A stretch of DNA of 64,000 nucleotides. It comes from Straminergon stramineum. Taxonomy: Eukaryota > Streptophyta > Bryopsida > Hypnales > Calliergonaceae. The DNA is taken from contig OY987273.1 of assembly GCA_963920665.1 (NCBI GenBank), positions 3,536,501-3,600,500 of the forward strand, in the 5' to 3' direction. The notes below the pieces were generated by a model. It had not been told where the DNA came from and did not search any database. It saw only the letters and a list, made by a program, of their open reading frames with translations. This document shows positions 24,101 to 36,200 of the stretch, piece after piece. Position 1 is the stretch's first letter. Each line of letters opens with the position of its first letter. Position numbers and translations under genes: made by a program.

Positions 24101-27100
24101 GCAGGAGCTGGCGTTGCTTCTGCGTCGCCTGAAATCGGAGGGTCACCGGGCGTTGATTTTCACTCAGATGACGAAGATGTTGGACGTGCTGGAGTCTTTC
24201 ATCAACTTGTACGGGTACACGTACATGCGTCTGGACGGTTCGACGAAGCCCGAGCAGCGTCAGATTCTGATGCAGCGCTTCAACACGAATCCTAAGATCT
24301 TTCTGTTCATTTTGTCGACGCGCAGTGGCGGCGTGGGCATCAATTTGGTGGGCGCGGACACCGTGATTTTCTACGACAGCGATTGGAATCCGGCGATGGA
24401 CTTGCAAGCCCAGGACCGTTGCCATCGCATTGGTCAGACTCGGGAGGTTCACATCTACCGCCTGATCAGCGAGAGCACGATCGAGGAGAACATTCTGAAG
24501 AAGGCGAACCAGAAGCGGATCCTGGACGATTTGGTGATTCAGAGCGGGAGTTACAACACGGATTTTTTCAAGAAGCTGGACCCGATGGAGCTGTTTTCCG
24601 GGCTGAAGGGGGTCAAAGTGGGTGGATCGTCGGACAGGATCTCCGGACCGGGCCGTGCCGCCGGATCGTCCTCTTCTGGCGCGGGAAGTCCGGACGAAGC
24701 GAGCGCGAAGTCGTTCGAACCCAAGGAGCTGTCGAGTGCCGAAGTGGAAGCGGCCTTGAAGAACGCGGAAGACGAGGCGGACTACATGGCCATGAAACGA
24801 GTGGAGCAGGAAGAGGCGGCGGAAAACCAAGAGTTCACGGAAGAGTTGTTCGCTGGTAATTTGGACGACGAAGACCTCGCGGACGACTTGGACGAGAACG
24901 GGAGGAGCGTCAGACCTCCGAGCGACGTGGCGTTGGTGGGTGGTCCTGCCGCCGGGGAGAGGGTCTCGGAGGACGGCGGGGCGTTGGTGGGAGCGGAGGA
25001 CCTTCCGTTCGGCGAGTCTTCCCTGCTTCCCACGGACGCCGACGAAGAGATGGACATGCTAGCGGACGTGCGTCAGATGGCCGCCGCCGCCGCGGCATCC
25101 GGACGTGGGAGCGTGTCCTTCGAAGACCAGCTGCGTCCGGTGGAGCGTTATGCGATGCGGTTTCTGGAAGTGTGGGATCCGCGAGTGGACAACTTGGCCG
25201 TCGTAGCACAGGTACTTTGGGGACGTCCACTGGGTGCATTGGGGCGGTGGTGTGGACAAAGACTGTGTCTGTGATGGTGGGCAGTCCCTTGGCCTGGTGT
25301 GTGCGAGTGCCTGTTTCTGTAGCGAGGGTTCGTGGTTCGGTCTGTCCTTCAACGAGCGTGTTGTGTTGATTGCGTGTTTGTCGAGTGTGAGTGGTTTTGA
25401 ATGTATTGAATGAGCGGGACGAGTGGTTTTGAAGCATCGTGGGAGTGCTGTTTTACGATGATCCTTGGGAACGCTGTCACTGTTCCACCGTGTATGGCGA
25501 TGGTGGTCCGTGGAAGGGATGTCTTTTGGAGCGGTATCCGATTCTGAGCGATGATTGTGGTGAGGGTGTGGCGTTTGGGTGTGGGATTTCATCCCGATGG
25601 TTTCGGACTGAGTTGGAGTCGGCCTGTGACGTCCGGATCCGGAGGGAGGGTGTTGTGTGCGTCGCTATTTTTTGAAATATTGGTGTCCGTGCGCGCGCAG
25701 GTTGCATTCGAGGAGAAGGAGTGGGAGTTGGATCAGCTGGAGAAGCTGAAAGAGGAACAGGAAGCCGAGATCGACGAAGATAATGAGCCTTTGTTTTACG
25801 AGAGTACGTGGTGACCATTTCCTTTTCGGTGTGGGTTGTTGTCTGGATCGGAAGAGTCAGTCGATGCGATGTGGCCTCAAGTAGGCCGAGTGGGTGGTTT
25901 GAGAGTGCAGGAGTTTTTTTGGGAACGTCGGTTTTCTAGTGAATTTTGTAGTGCCTGGTCAGTTCGCATGGCTCTGGTCTGTTTATTCTCTATCTTCGGA
26001 CGGTCTGTTTCTGGTGGGGCCACTGTCAAGGTGGATGTGTGCATGGGAATTGTGTTGGTCGGCTCTGGAAACGGTAGGGTGCGGTGATGGTGGGTCTGGC
26101 AGTCGAGCAGCAGTATTTGAGTCGGATGAAATGACCGAGTGTGGCGAATGTCTTGCAGCTTGGGACACAGCATTCGCCGACGAGGCTTATCGGCAGCAAG
26201 TGGACATTCTCGCTCAGCAGCAGGTGGGCACATCCCTTCTGGAGTCCGCCGTGCCGACGTTCTCGAGATCTTTTGAGTTTAGTTTTTGGAGGTTTCCATT
26301 GTTTGTGAGTTGTGCTGGTCGACGGTGGACGCTTGGATGGGAAGGGTGGTATGGTGAGACGCGGTCGAGCTGCGTTTCGGGTGCTCTTTGGTTGTTTATA
26401 GTTCTGGCAGGCGATGGGTATGTCGCAGGTCGGTTTGGGCGGTGGGCGGATGGGTTTGTGTGTTGTTTTGGAGGCGTTGGAGAGCTTTGAAAATGGATGT
26501 GGGTGGATGGTTCTGACGCACTCGGTCCTGAGCAGGAACAGAAGCAGCTGGAATGGGAAGCCATGGAGGCCGAAATGCGCGATGCGGACAGGTGAGGGTC
26601 CCGTTGGCTTCCTTCCGTGAAACTTGTGCCGTGTTCGATCGCTCTCTTCTTGGGCAAATGCCTGCCAGTTGTCTGGTGGGACATGAACTTGAGCGGACGT
26701 GGTTCCTCCAGGACTTCGGGTTCTGGTGCATCCTGGAGATCGTAGACGGTGGTTCTGACATATTCGGGGGGTGGTCGTGGATGGTTATCCTTGTTAGAGA
26801 CCGGGTCACGAGGGATGTTGTGGGGGCAGTAGGTCGTGTTCTGTTTTCCGTTGGGCGGGTTTAGCAGCCAGTGCGTGAAGCCGAGTTTTTGACGATGCCG
26901 TTTGGGTTTGCGTCATTCAGGGCTTTAGCGGCAGCTGCTGCGACGGTGAGAGGCGCGGAGAACTTCGGTCCGAAGTCGAGAGGAAAGAAGAAGTTGAAGA
27001 AGGCCAAGTTCAAATCTTTGACGGAAGGTTCGCTGATGTCGGATACGGAAGAGGAGAATGCGGGAGAGGATTACCAGCTGGACAGGGGCGGCGACCCTTC

Positions 27101-30100
27101 TTACCGGGACGTGGAGTCGGAGCTGATGGGCCTCCCGCATCGGAGCCCGTCTCAAAGAAAGCGAAAGGCACCGAGGTTACTGGAGGAAGAGCTGTCGGCG
27201 GAGAAGCATTCGAAGAAGTTGAAGAAGGATCACCTGGTAAGAGCGGCAGGGTCCGCTGGGGTCGGTGTCTGTCGCGACGCTCCCGGCGCAAATAGTGCCG
27301 TTTGGGACGATGAGAGTTTGGGAGTGGACCGAGTGTGGGAAGATGTGGAGTGTCTTCGCTTCAGGAGCCTGATGATGGGAAGTGCGGGGAGGCTTAGGAC
27401 GTTAGTAATGTCCGTGGACTGGATGCATGGAACGTGGTGGTGCTTTTGCTGACGCTTTGTTGGCGCGCGTCTGATGTGTTCGGGACTCCTTTGGGATGTG
27501 TTGTTTGCAGGGCAAAGGCAGGGCGAGGACGTTGGAGGCCAGTCTTTTCAGGACCATTTTCGGGATTTCCAGCGATCCGAAATCGTCGGTTGGTGGGGAG
27601 GCGAGCTCTGGTGGTCACGGAGGAGTGGGTTCGAGCATCGGGAAGGAGAAGGGTGGGAAGCTGATCATCCTGGGATTGCCGGCGAAGAAGGGACCTCTGG
27701 TGATGCTGGAGAAGGAGCGGAAGAAGGATAGTCTGAGGTCCCTGGACCATCTTCCCGCCGCCTCCGCGTGGACGCACGGGGAGGATGCGGTGCTTTGCGC
27801 CGTGGTGCACGAGTACGGCGGCAACTGGCAGCTGGCGAGCGATGCTTTGGCCGGGGTCCCGGACGGCGGTGTGTACCGAGGTCGATACCGTCATCCCATT
27901 CACTGCAGGGAGAGATTTCGTCAGCTTCTGGCTCAAAATGCGGCTGCCGCGAGTGGGGATCCGACGAGCGAGAAGAGTGCCCAGAGTGCTGCGACGAATG
28001 CTCAGCTGAAGGTGACCGAGGTACGCGTTCCGCCGAGGTGTTGGTGTTGTGGAGTGTGATGGATGGTGTGGAATTACGTCGGTCGGGATTTGGGTCAGCG
28101 TGGGTTGTTTGTGATTGTTGTGTGTGCGCGTCACGTTTCAGGAACATACGAAGCGTCTACTGGATGCAGTGTTGCAGCTGCCCGATCAGGAGCTCCTTCT
28201 GCAGCGGCACTTTGTGGCTGTGTTAGCCGCAGTGAAGAGCGAGGGGAAGGGAAGTTTCCGGCAGGATCCCGACTTGACAGTCTCGTCCGTTGGGACGCAC
28301 GCGCCAGGCGGTCGCGGTTTCGTCGCCCTGAGAAGTCTGGTGAAGTCCCAGGTCGCGTCGAGCAAGGTGGTGGCCGGGAAGTTGTCCCCTCGTGAAGTGT
28401 CGGCTGCTTTAGCTCAGGCCGAAGGAGAGAGAAGAGGTGCGTCCAAGTCCGCCGCATCGAAGGCGCATGCGAAGGAGTCCGGGTCGAAGGATCCGGTCGT
28501 TGGGGCCGAGAGCGAGGGCTTCAGCGTGACGCAGTTCCTGGTGGGATCTGCCGAGTACGGCGAGCCGAGTGCGCCGGACGGCGAGAGAGTTTTTCCCGCG
28601 CACAGGGCCCCGGTCGCCATGGGTTTGGAGGACTGGTTGGGTTTGGGTTTGGGTTCATCGCCTCCCGCCCGTTTCCTTTTGGAAGCCGTACGAAAGCTGG
28701 CGGAAATGCTGGTGGAGAATCGGTTCAGGTGCTGTATCCTCTCCCCCCCGCCCCACACCCCCGTGCAGGTTCCTTGTGTCGTGGTCGTGGGGTGTCCCTG
28801 AGTGTCGGAAGTCGCATTTGAGATTGTAGAGCGGACTTGGGCCTGTTGTGAGGGGAACCGAATGCGGTTTCATTGTTTGTCGGGGTCGTGGATGGCGGTT
28901 TTTCTTCAGGCCGAAGTGGTGCCGTTGTTTTTTCCGATGCGACGCGGTTGTGTGTTGACTCGTGGTTTGTTTTCGACATGGCAGGTTTGCCGCGCGGATC
29001 GGGTGGGATGGGGGCACTCGCGATTGGGCTGCCGCGGGTGGGTCTGGCACGGGCGTTCTGGGGCTGCACATTCCTTCGAAAGGAAGAGTGGCGGGCAAGA
29101 AGAGGCCGGCCCTCGACCCAAGCAAACCGCCGAAGGCGAAGTTGGCGAAGACGTCCAAGGCGGACGTGAAGAAGGGGCACGCCGGTTCCACGGCCGGCGA
29201 GCCGGTAGAGAACGGAGAGGATTCGGACTTCCCTCGGACTCGAGAGGGAGATGCGAACGGGCAGGAGAGAGATTCGGAAGCAGCATCGCGTCGGAATCCG
29301 TCGCTTTCTGGGAAAGTCGTCGTGAAGCGTCCGAAGAAGAGTGTCGCGAATTCCGCAGTGCCCGCGTCTTCGCCTGGTTCCGGCAGATTGGACTTGAACC
29401 AGCGGGTCGACCCCGCAGTCGCCGTTGCGGAGGTTTCCAGGAATGCCAAGAAGGTCGGAGCATCTGGTGGTTCCGCAGCAGGAGCAGCAGCAGCAGCAGC
29501 AGCAGCCCAGAGGCTGGGGGAGAAGTCTTCGGTGAAGAGTTCACAGTCTGGGCCAGCGACGAATCCTGGCCCGGGGTCTGGTCGTCGAGCGTTTTCAGGC
29601 CATGCAGGCGGTACCCCTTCAGCTGCAGGTCGTGAGTCGAAGGGCGGCAGCGGCGGAAAGCATGATCGGATTGGGAGAGGAATCGATCTGAACGGGTCCA
29701 GCGACGACGACGTGACCATCGTGGGGGTGTCAGCGGGCAGCCGATTTGCATCGGATGCATCGGAGGCTCCCATGGCAGGCCCGGTGAGGAGGTTGAAGCT
29801 CGCGAGAGATTGGACGAAGAGGACAAACGCGGCGGAGCGAGGCTCGTTGGAGGAGGCGAGTTTTGTCGCGTCGAAGTCCAGCGAACCGGGTTACGGGGGC
29901 GGCGTCCTCGACGAGGATTCGAGTCTGGCATCGCACCTGATGACGAGGCTCGCCGGTTCTTCGGCTGCGGACTTACTTTCGGCAGGGGCTTCCGAGGGTC
30001 TGTCCCCAGTGCAGTGGCCTCCCGCCGCAGCAGGCGCTGGGCCGTTGGCTTCGCTGAACGAGGATCTGGACTTCACGGCAGACCTGTCGTTTTTGGAGTC

Positions 30101-30662
30101 GGGCAGGCCGAAGTCGTCGGGGGTTGGGGGCCCTCCGTTGAGAAGCTCTCCTCCAGGACAGGCAGCAGGACGAATCCTGGGAAGGGGAGGTGCGTCCCCT
30201 GCGGTTGGGCGGTTGCAGTCTGCGGCCGTCCCGACCAGGAGGGGCATTTCGGAGCAGGAGCCGCGTGGTCCGACACCGACTTGGATGCTTGGGCCGCAAC
30301 CGAGGCGGGTTCCCGACAGCCACGGGCAGGCAGCCATAGGTGCGAGCCACGAAGCGGGCGGAATTGATCTTTCGAGACCGGTGCTGCGGTTGGGTCCTTC
30401 CAGCCCCGTGCGACCTGCAGCGGCGAGCGGCGCGTCCGCGTTGCACCAGGCGCACACTCGGGCTCACTCTTCCCCGTCTCGCGGTGGGATGGCAGGTGTG
30501 CGCGGCCGGCCTGGTCCGCTGGGTGGTCAGCGAGCGTATGAAGCCGGAGCATTTACAGGGCAGCCGCTCGCAAGCCCCGAGTCTCCTGTGGACACGGGGT
30601 TGGGTCTGTCGCTCGGATCAGGTTCGCGGCATCGTGGCCGAGGCAGGCAGGTCGGAGATTAG
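15125..30662 (+). CDS. PIE1: SWR1-complex ATPase PIE1 (SRCAP/Swr1 family chromatin remodeller)
   Basis: This is the catalytic subunit of the nuclear SWR1 complex, which uses ATP to exchange H2A-H2B for H2A.Z-H2B in nucleosomes. Joining 21 exons gives about 3,256 residues. Domain order is diagnostic for plant PIE1: HSA helix (about 425-500), acidic linkers with LEDLLNAYK and LEELLAQYR motifs, split SNF2 ATPase (about 1215-1985) with DEMGLGKT and DEAH, a coiled EKEWELD region, a Lys-rich segment, and a SANT/Myb-like domain (about 2419-2472). Arabidopsis PIE1 is roughly 2,050 aa; the extra length is low-complexity sequence, chiefly a 400-residue N-terminal extension with an AT-hook (GRGRPRK, 71-77) and a long Ser/Gly/Ala-rich tail. 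No key motif is missing and no exon has an internal stop. The ATG at 15125 is the first in frame with the exon carrying the AT-hook; the N-terminus is the least certain part. Confidence 0.95.
16738..16763. repeat. GTC microsatellite in PIE1 intron 1
   Basis: About eight uninterrupted GTC triplets lie within the first intron, outside the coding sequence of the model. Confidence 0.85.
16818..17536 (+). other. HSA domain of PIE1 (exons 2-4)
   Basis: Exons 2, 3 and 4 encode PKTHWDFVIEEMTWLAK, DFERERKWKLSQAKKV and EEEQRMRRVASNIAKDVKKF. In this family the HSA helix binds actin and actin-related proteins and acts as the scaffold of the remodeller. The match to plant PIE1 is close and colinear, and the three exons are all phase 0. 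Confidence 0.93.
22278..24540 (+). other. Split SNF2 ATPase core of PIE1
   Basis: The N-lobe (22278-23370, across one intron) has the Walker A region DEMGLGKT at 22407-22430, the DEAH box at 22716-22727 and motif III LTGTPLQND. The C-lobe (about 24140-24540) has STRSGGVGINL and QAQDRCHRIGQTR. Between them, roughly 23380-24090, lies an insertion of about 230 residues. Such an insertion is typical of the Swr1/Ino80 class, where it loads the RVB1/RVB2 AAA+ ring. All motifs expected for ATP hydrolysis are intact. Confidence 0.95.
27769..27930 (+). other. SANT/Myb-like domain of PIE1
   Basis: The segment begins WTHGEDAVLCAVVHEYG and continues to YRGRYRHPIHCRERFRQLL. Plant PIE1 has a SANT-type module at this point, followed as here by a helical segment (KRLLDAVLQLPDQELLLQRH, from 28151). 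SANT modules in remodellers contact histones or DNA. Its presence separates PIE1 from INO80 and other SNF2 ATPases. Confidence 0.9.
29475..29507. repeat. GCA microsatellite coding for polyalanine in PIE1
   Basis: A run of GCA triplets in the last exon encodes an alanine tract (AAAAAAAA) in the low-complexity C-terminal tail. Length variation would be in frame. Confidence 0.8.
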
Positions 30663-30926
30663 CTTCAGGACTTGCAGCTGCAGTCGTTTCTGGGTAGAAC
30701 GCAATGCTCTTTCAGTGCTTCTGGGTGCATTCCGGGGGGACTGCAGTTGGACTGGGCGTTCCGCTGGGCCGGTTGCATGTTGCCATTTTTTCCAGAGCGT
30801 AGTGACATTGGAGGCTCGAATGCCTGTAGGATATCTGAAGATATTAAGCCTTTTCTTTTCTTTCATTTTTATATTCATTTTCTCCATGACTTTCACTCTT
30901 TCGATTCATTCGATCTGTGCCCATTC
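30663..30926 (+). other. PIE1 3' flank / probable 3' UTR up to the gap
   Basis: After the TAG at 30660-30662 the sequence is still GC-rich to about 30790, then turns T-rich (TTTTCTTTTCTTTCATTTTT). No AATAAA is seen. The transcript end probably lies here or within the adjacent gap. Confidence 0.5.
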
Positions 30927-31126
30927 NNNNNNNNNNNNNNNNNNNNNNNNNNNNNNNNNNNNNNNNNNNNNNNNNNNNNNNNNNNNNNNNNNNNNNNNNN
31001 NNNNNNNNNNNNNNNNNNNNNNNNNNNNNNNNNNNNNNNNNNNNNNNNNNNNNNNNNNNNNNNNNNNNNNNNNNNNNNNNNNNNNNNNNNNNNNNNNNNN
31101 NNNNNNNNNNNNNNNNNNNNNNNNNN
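30927..31126. other. Assembly gap (200 N)
   Basis: Exactly 200 ambiguous bases, a round number suggesting a placeholder rather than a measured gap. Open frames crossing it are meaningless. Confidence 0.98.
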
Positions 31127-31973
31127 CGTAAATTTTATTTTAAAATGTCATGCATGTGTGCAAATAGGCCAAATATGGGTCATTAAATTAATTATAAAAT
31201 CTATATATAATAACACAAAATCATTATTACATTCTAGTTTGGGTTTGGGTTTTGTTTATACATTGATTACAATCATGACATGAATAAATTGTGAAAGAAA
31301 TTTGGACACGATACTCTAAATTTAGCATTTGTATATTACAATTAGACTCATTTCAATTTAGACGTATTGCCAAAAATTTTAATTTTTTGCAATGCATGCA
31401 CACAAATAGGCTTTGCCTTCAGTTATTAAAATAATTCTAATATCCAATTTCAATTTTGTATTTTGTTTATAAATCAATGTCATGAATAATAGATGATTTG
31501 GATGACTTTTTAATTTCTACAAACCGCATAGGAGAGGAGGTGTTTACATAAATCTCTACTTTTTAGAATGTAGTTATAATTCAAATTTTGTATATATCTA
31601 ATTTTCACAATAATTATGCACTATTTCTATTACAATGCATTCTTTTTTTCCTAACACTAAATAATTGGAATTCTTTTTAAAATTTTCTATACTTAAGAAA
31701 ATGATTTTTGTACATATATGATGTTATTAGTTCAAAAAAGTAAAAGGAAGTCTATATAATTGTAATTTCATTAAGTTTATGGATGAATTTTTAGCCATTG
31801 TAATTGCAATATGCAATTTTTATTGTGCAAGTAATGTTGAAGTTCTATTTCTTTTGAATGAAACTAATGAAAAAGTTGTTTGTTCAATTTAAATTTTGAA
31901 TACAATTTAGAAATAAATTTGGGAAAGGTTGAACTTAGGCTATTATACTAATACATAAAATAAGATATGAGTT
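31127..31973 (+). repeat. 847-bp inverted repeat, left arm
   Basis: Each position p here pairs with position 66979-p in the right arm at 35006-35852. I saw no mismatch or indel over the whole length; the first mismatch is at 31974/35005. The arm begins at the first base after the N gap, so its true left extent is unknown. Confidence 0.92.
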
Positions 31974-34900
31974 AGTTAATTTTGAAAATAGATTTTAAGG
32001 AAAGAAGGCAAGCTTTGTTGACTTGCTCGGATATCATTTAAACTTTGAAAATTAATAAAAAATTTGAAATATGAAAGTTTGTGAAGTAAGAATAAACATG
32101 CAATGTTTTTCGATGGAGAGTCTCACTTTGGGATGAATTTTTTATTTTTATCAAATAAATTCTATTTTTAGAAGATGGATTTACATATTATGAATATTTA
32201 TGAACATTAGATGTACACTTCTTTGGATAATAAGTATACATGACTTCAAAATTTCTTAGACTCCATTGATTAACCAATGGAGTTAGCTTTATGTCACTTC
32301 TAAATGCTCATTCTAGAGTTCCATCTAAAATTAATGGAGGCCAGTTTTCAATTATCCTGTTATCTCACTACACAAAATTTCCATCAAGGAAGGGCTTCTA
32401 ATTTGAAGTTCATGTTTTTATACTAGCAATTGCAAAGTTGTTAGGAATGACATCAAAAAGACAATGATGATGAAAATGAGTTACACAAGATAATGCTTCT
32501 AGTTTTATGCAAAGAATTGTAAATATAGTGGTGATTTCATTGGATGAAAATGGCAAACTTATGAATGTCATCCATTTTTTAATCTATATCAAAAGGTCTA
32601 TCCATCTCTTGAAGCTATTGTAACAAATAATTTTGAATGTCTTAATATCTAGCAAAAGTGCTTGGATTTGACAATCACCAACTTGGCATTTTATAACTTA
32701 GATCAATGCTATCAAATGAGAACTATAGTTGTTGATTTTCTTTTTAGTGTAGTAGATTTTTTAATTTATATTTTCACACACTTAAAAGTTTAATTTGATT
32801 TTCTCCAATGACTAATATCATAATCTTATAAGCAAATGTTCAATCTAGCATAATAAAAGGGGTAGTACCACTTGTTTGTTGTGTTAAACCACCTTGTCAA
32901 AACTAATGCAAGCATTGTACCCTAAAAAAATATTCAGGGGTGTAGCAAAAAAAACTTTCTATATTTGGTCATTGTTGTGCAAATTATTTTAGTTTCTATT
33001 ACACCAAAATGAAAATCAAATGTTTTTAGAAAAAATCATTTCTTCATTGTTAAATTCTAGTGTTTTTAAACACATGAATATATTATATACTTTATTTTCC
33101 AAAATTGCACATAAGCATTTGAAAAAAAAACCTCTTATATTTAGGGACTGCTTTATTGTATGGTATTTTCAATTTTTTGTAAATCACAATATTAGATCCA
33201 AACCAATTTATGAGTACTAAATTAAAAAAATAAAGCATGCATGCACAAATATTGACCATGGATTCTAAAAATAGTTCTAAAAACTATGAATAATACACTA
33301 GTTCATTATATTCAACTAGGATTTTAAACCTATAAATATTATACAAATTCATTGTATTCAACTTGGAATTTGGGATTAGTTTATAGTTTCATCAGTTATA
33401 AAATGAGAGAAAGCCATTTGGACATGATATTTTGAATTTAGCATTTTGTACTTCCATTTTCATTCTTCTCTACCAATTTTCATTTTCTTTCCTATTCTTG
33501 GATATTTGCATGGATTTTTTTCTATATAATTTTTGTCTCTTCAATTAATTTTTCATTCATTCATGATCAGATAATAAAATATGAAAAATTATGTATGATA
33601 TATTGGTATAAAAATTTTCAACATATTTATGATGGTTTGACATTGATTGTGTTCATTTTTTTCATTGACATTATATTTTGAAAGCTCAAAGTTTCTAAAT
33701 TAAGATTTCAAATATAATTATAATATTTTGCTTGAATTGAATTCGATGAATGCAACTCCTAGCTTCAAAAACAAATCATTTTTCATAGTTGAATTCACAA
33801 AGATTTTTCAATGCAAGATTAACTCACCAAAATAGTTAGATATAGTATGTTGAATCAATGTGTACTAAAAGCTAAGTTGAAGGTTAGGGGTTAAAAACAT
33901 TTCATCCATGGTTCCTAACTATTTATTCACCATCATTGCCATGATTTTCTTTCCATTTTATCAATGTAGAAGTGAGAAGCTATGCAAGAGACAAAGCAAG
34001 AAATGAAAGAGTATATGAGTTCATGTGAGCACTCAACTAGCTAATGCTTGAATCTTTAACCATAAAACATTAAGGCCTAAAACCATGTGGTCAAACTTTT
34101 AATTCTTTTGATCTATTTTGCATTTTGCATGATCTATTTTGCAATTAAATTTTCAGTAAAAACTATTTTAATTTTTGGGGGATGAAATTGCATGTCTTCT
34201 ATCAGTTATAACAATTATAGATTTTTTTGTAAACACGAAAAATTATTGTCAATTTATTAAAAGATAGGTAAAAAATTCATATCATATACAAATGCACTTT
34301 AAAAAAATTTGAGTTCACCATAGATTTACATTGCATTGTAAAATATAATGATGTAAATTAAATTTTTATATTATTTTCTTATTGAAATATCAAGAGACCA
34401 TGATTATAGGCCCAAATTTCAAATTCAAATAGCATATTCAAATTTGAATAGAAATTAGAATTTGTAAGCAACATTAGATTAGTTGTAATTGAATTTAAAA
34501 GAGATAATTTTGATGACTAATATCCAAATCAACTAATGAAAAGGTTGAAGTTGCCAAATACACTTTATACACAACTTTAATGATCCATGACGTTGTTCTT
34601 TATATTAAGTTATTAACATGGATGTTCAAATGTTTTTACTTGACAATATCATACAAAATATGAAAGTTTTCAAATTATATTAGAAAATTCTTTTTCAAAT
34701 CTATCATATGATTATGTAATAACATATATTTTTTGGGATCTATCATAATGATATTCATCAAATAAGAGGTATTTATTCTACCATTGTAAAAGTGGACAAG
34801 CTTTAAGTCTAAACTTCAATTGGAACTATGATACAAAGAAGATAGGTTTTCCTCATGAAAAAAACCATGCTAATGTATACCCTATAGTAAAATATTAATA

Positions 34901-35005
34901 GAAAAGGACAAGACGAATTAATAGTTGTATATTAAATATAAAAATTAAACAACCAAACATAATTGACTAAATTCTATTTTAGTCCATTTGAGAGTGATTT
35001 GATCC
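31974..35005. other. AT-rich spacer inside the large inverted repeat
   Basis: 3,032 bp of very AT-rich sequence with no recognisable gene or transposase. Near 33417-33460 a stretch (GGACATGATATTTTGAATTT) resembles the arm sequence at 31300-31340, suggesting that spacer and arms share a degenerate repeat family. Confidence 0.45.
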
Positions 35006-35852
35006 AACTCATATCTTATTTTATGTATTAGTATAATAGCCTAAGTTCAACCTTTCCCAAATTTATTTCTAAATTGTATTCAAAATTTAAATTGAACAAA
35101 CAACTTTTTCATTAGTTTCATTCAAAAGAAATAGAACTTCAACATTACTTGCACAATAAAAATTGCATATTGCAATTACAATGGCTAAAAATTCATCCAT
35201 AAACTTAATGAAATTACAATTATATAGACTTCCTTTTACTTTTTTGAACTAATAACATCATATATGTACAAAAATCATTTTCTTAAGTATAGAAAATTTT
35301 AAAAAGAATTCCAATTATTTAGTGTTAGGAAAAAAAGAATGCATTGTAATAGAAATAGTGCATAATTATTGTGAAAATTAGATATATACAAAATTTGAAT
35401 TATAACTACATTCTAAAAAGTAGAGATTTATGTAAACACCTCCTCTCCTATGCGGTTTGTAGAAATTAAAAAGTCATCCAAATCATCTATTATTCATGAC
35501 ATTGATTTATAAACAAAATACAAAATTGAAATTGGATATTAGAATTATTTTAATAACTGAAGGCAAAGCCTATTTGTGTGCATGCATTGCAAAAAATTAA
35601 AATTTTTGGCAATACGTCTAAATTGAAATGAGTCTAATTGTAATATACAAATGCTAAATTTAGAGTATCGTGTCCAAATTTCTTTCACAATTTATTCATG
35701 TCATGATTGTAATCAATGTATAAACAAAACCCAAACCCAAACTAGAATGTAATAATGATTTTGTGTTATTATATATAGATTTTATAATTAATTTAATGAC
35801 CCATATTTGGCCTATTTGCACACATGCATGACATTTTAAAATAAAATTTACG
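35006..35852 (-). repeat. 847-bp inverted repeat, right arm
   Basis: Exact reverse complement of 31127-31973 by reading. Beyond 35852 the sequence continues into related degenerate repeat units, while the corresponding left side is hidden in the gap. Confidence 0.92.
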
Positions 35853-36200
35853 ATACTCATAAGTTGGATTAGGTCCAATTTCAATTTACAATACGCCAAA
35901 TTTAAAATATCATAGCCAGCTAGCATTTATTTATGCCATAAAATATTAACAAAACCAAATACGGAAGTTGGATATAATGAAATTGTGTACGATGTATAGG
36001 TCTTACAACTATTTTAAGAACCCATGGCATGAATGTGCACATGCATCATCATATTTTTATTTATTTTTTACAATACTCATAAAATGGATTGGGTGTAATT
36101 ATAAGTTCATGTTTTTAATTTTTTAAGTCATTCATAAGTTGAATTGGGTCTAATTATAATTTACAAAATACTATATTCAAAACACAATACATCCCTAGAT
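35600..36200. repeat. Degenerate satellite-like repeats
   Basis: Variants of CATAAGTTGGATTAGGTCCAA followed by an ATTTACAATAC-like word recur near 35620, 35856, 36072 and 36128. A GCACATGCAT-like word recurs near 35818 and 36035. Unit length is irregular (roughly 60-240 bp). The array overlaps the outer end of the large inverted repeat. Confidence 0.5.

Larger units (their letters stand above)
15125..30662 (+). other. PIE1: Exon structure of the PIE1 model
   Basis: Exons: 15125-16345, 16818-16925, 17194-17301, 17456-17536, 17902-17990, 18324-18546, 18770-18905, 19269-19861, 20113-20160, 20400-20471, 20707-20769, 21159-21440, 21648-22940, 23073-25211, 25701-25803, 26159-26223, 26536-26591, 26921-27236, 27511-28020, 28142-28728, 28985-30662. 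Every junction is GT-AG and the codon phases match across all introns. Family-conserved peptides run across most of them, for example ETW(D) at 25803/26159 and ERYST at 17990/18324. The one doubtful junction is exon 12/13: a donor after 21440 in phase 0 fits the acceptor before 21648, but a better-looking donor (GTGAGT) follows 21459 and would need an acceptor such as 21718. Introns are about 110-490 bp. Confidence 0.85.

Noticed and set aside
22278..24540. INO80 or CHD-type remodeller instead of PIE1
   Set aside because: HSA plus split ATPase also fits INO80, but the PIE1-type linker motifs, the EKEWELD segment and the C-terminal SANT module identify PIE1. No chromodomain is present.
21972..24830. 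A 952-codon open frame antisense to PIE1
   Set aside because: It overlaps conserved ATPase exons and an intron and is Arg/His/Leu-rich with no domain. It results from the high-GC codon usage of the sense strand.
30340..31283. Open frames crossing the N gap
   Set aside because: They exist only because ambiguous bases are translated as X.
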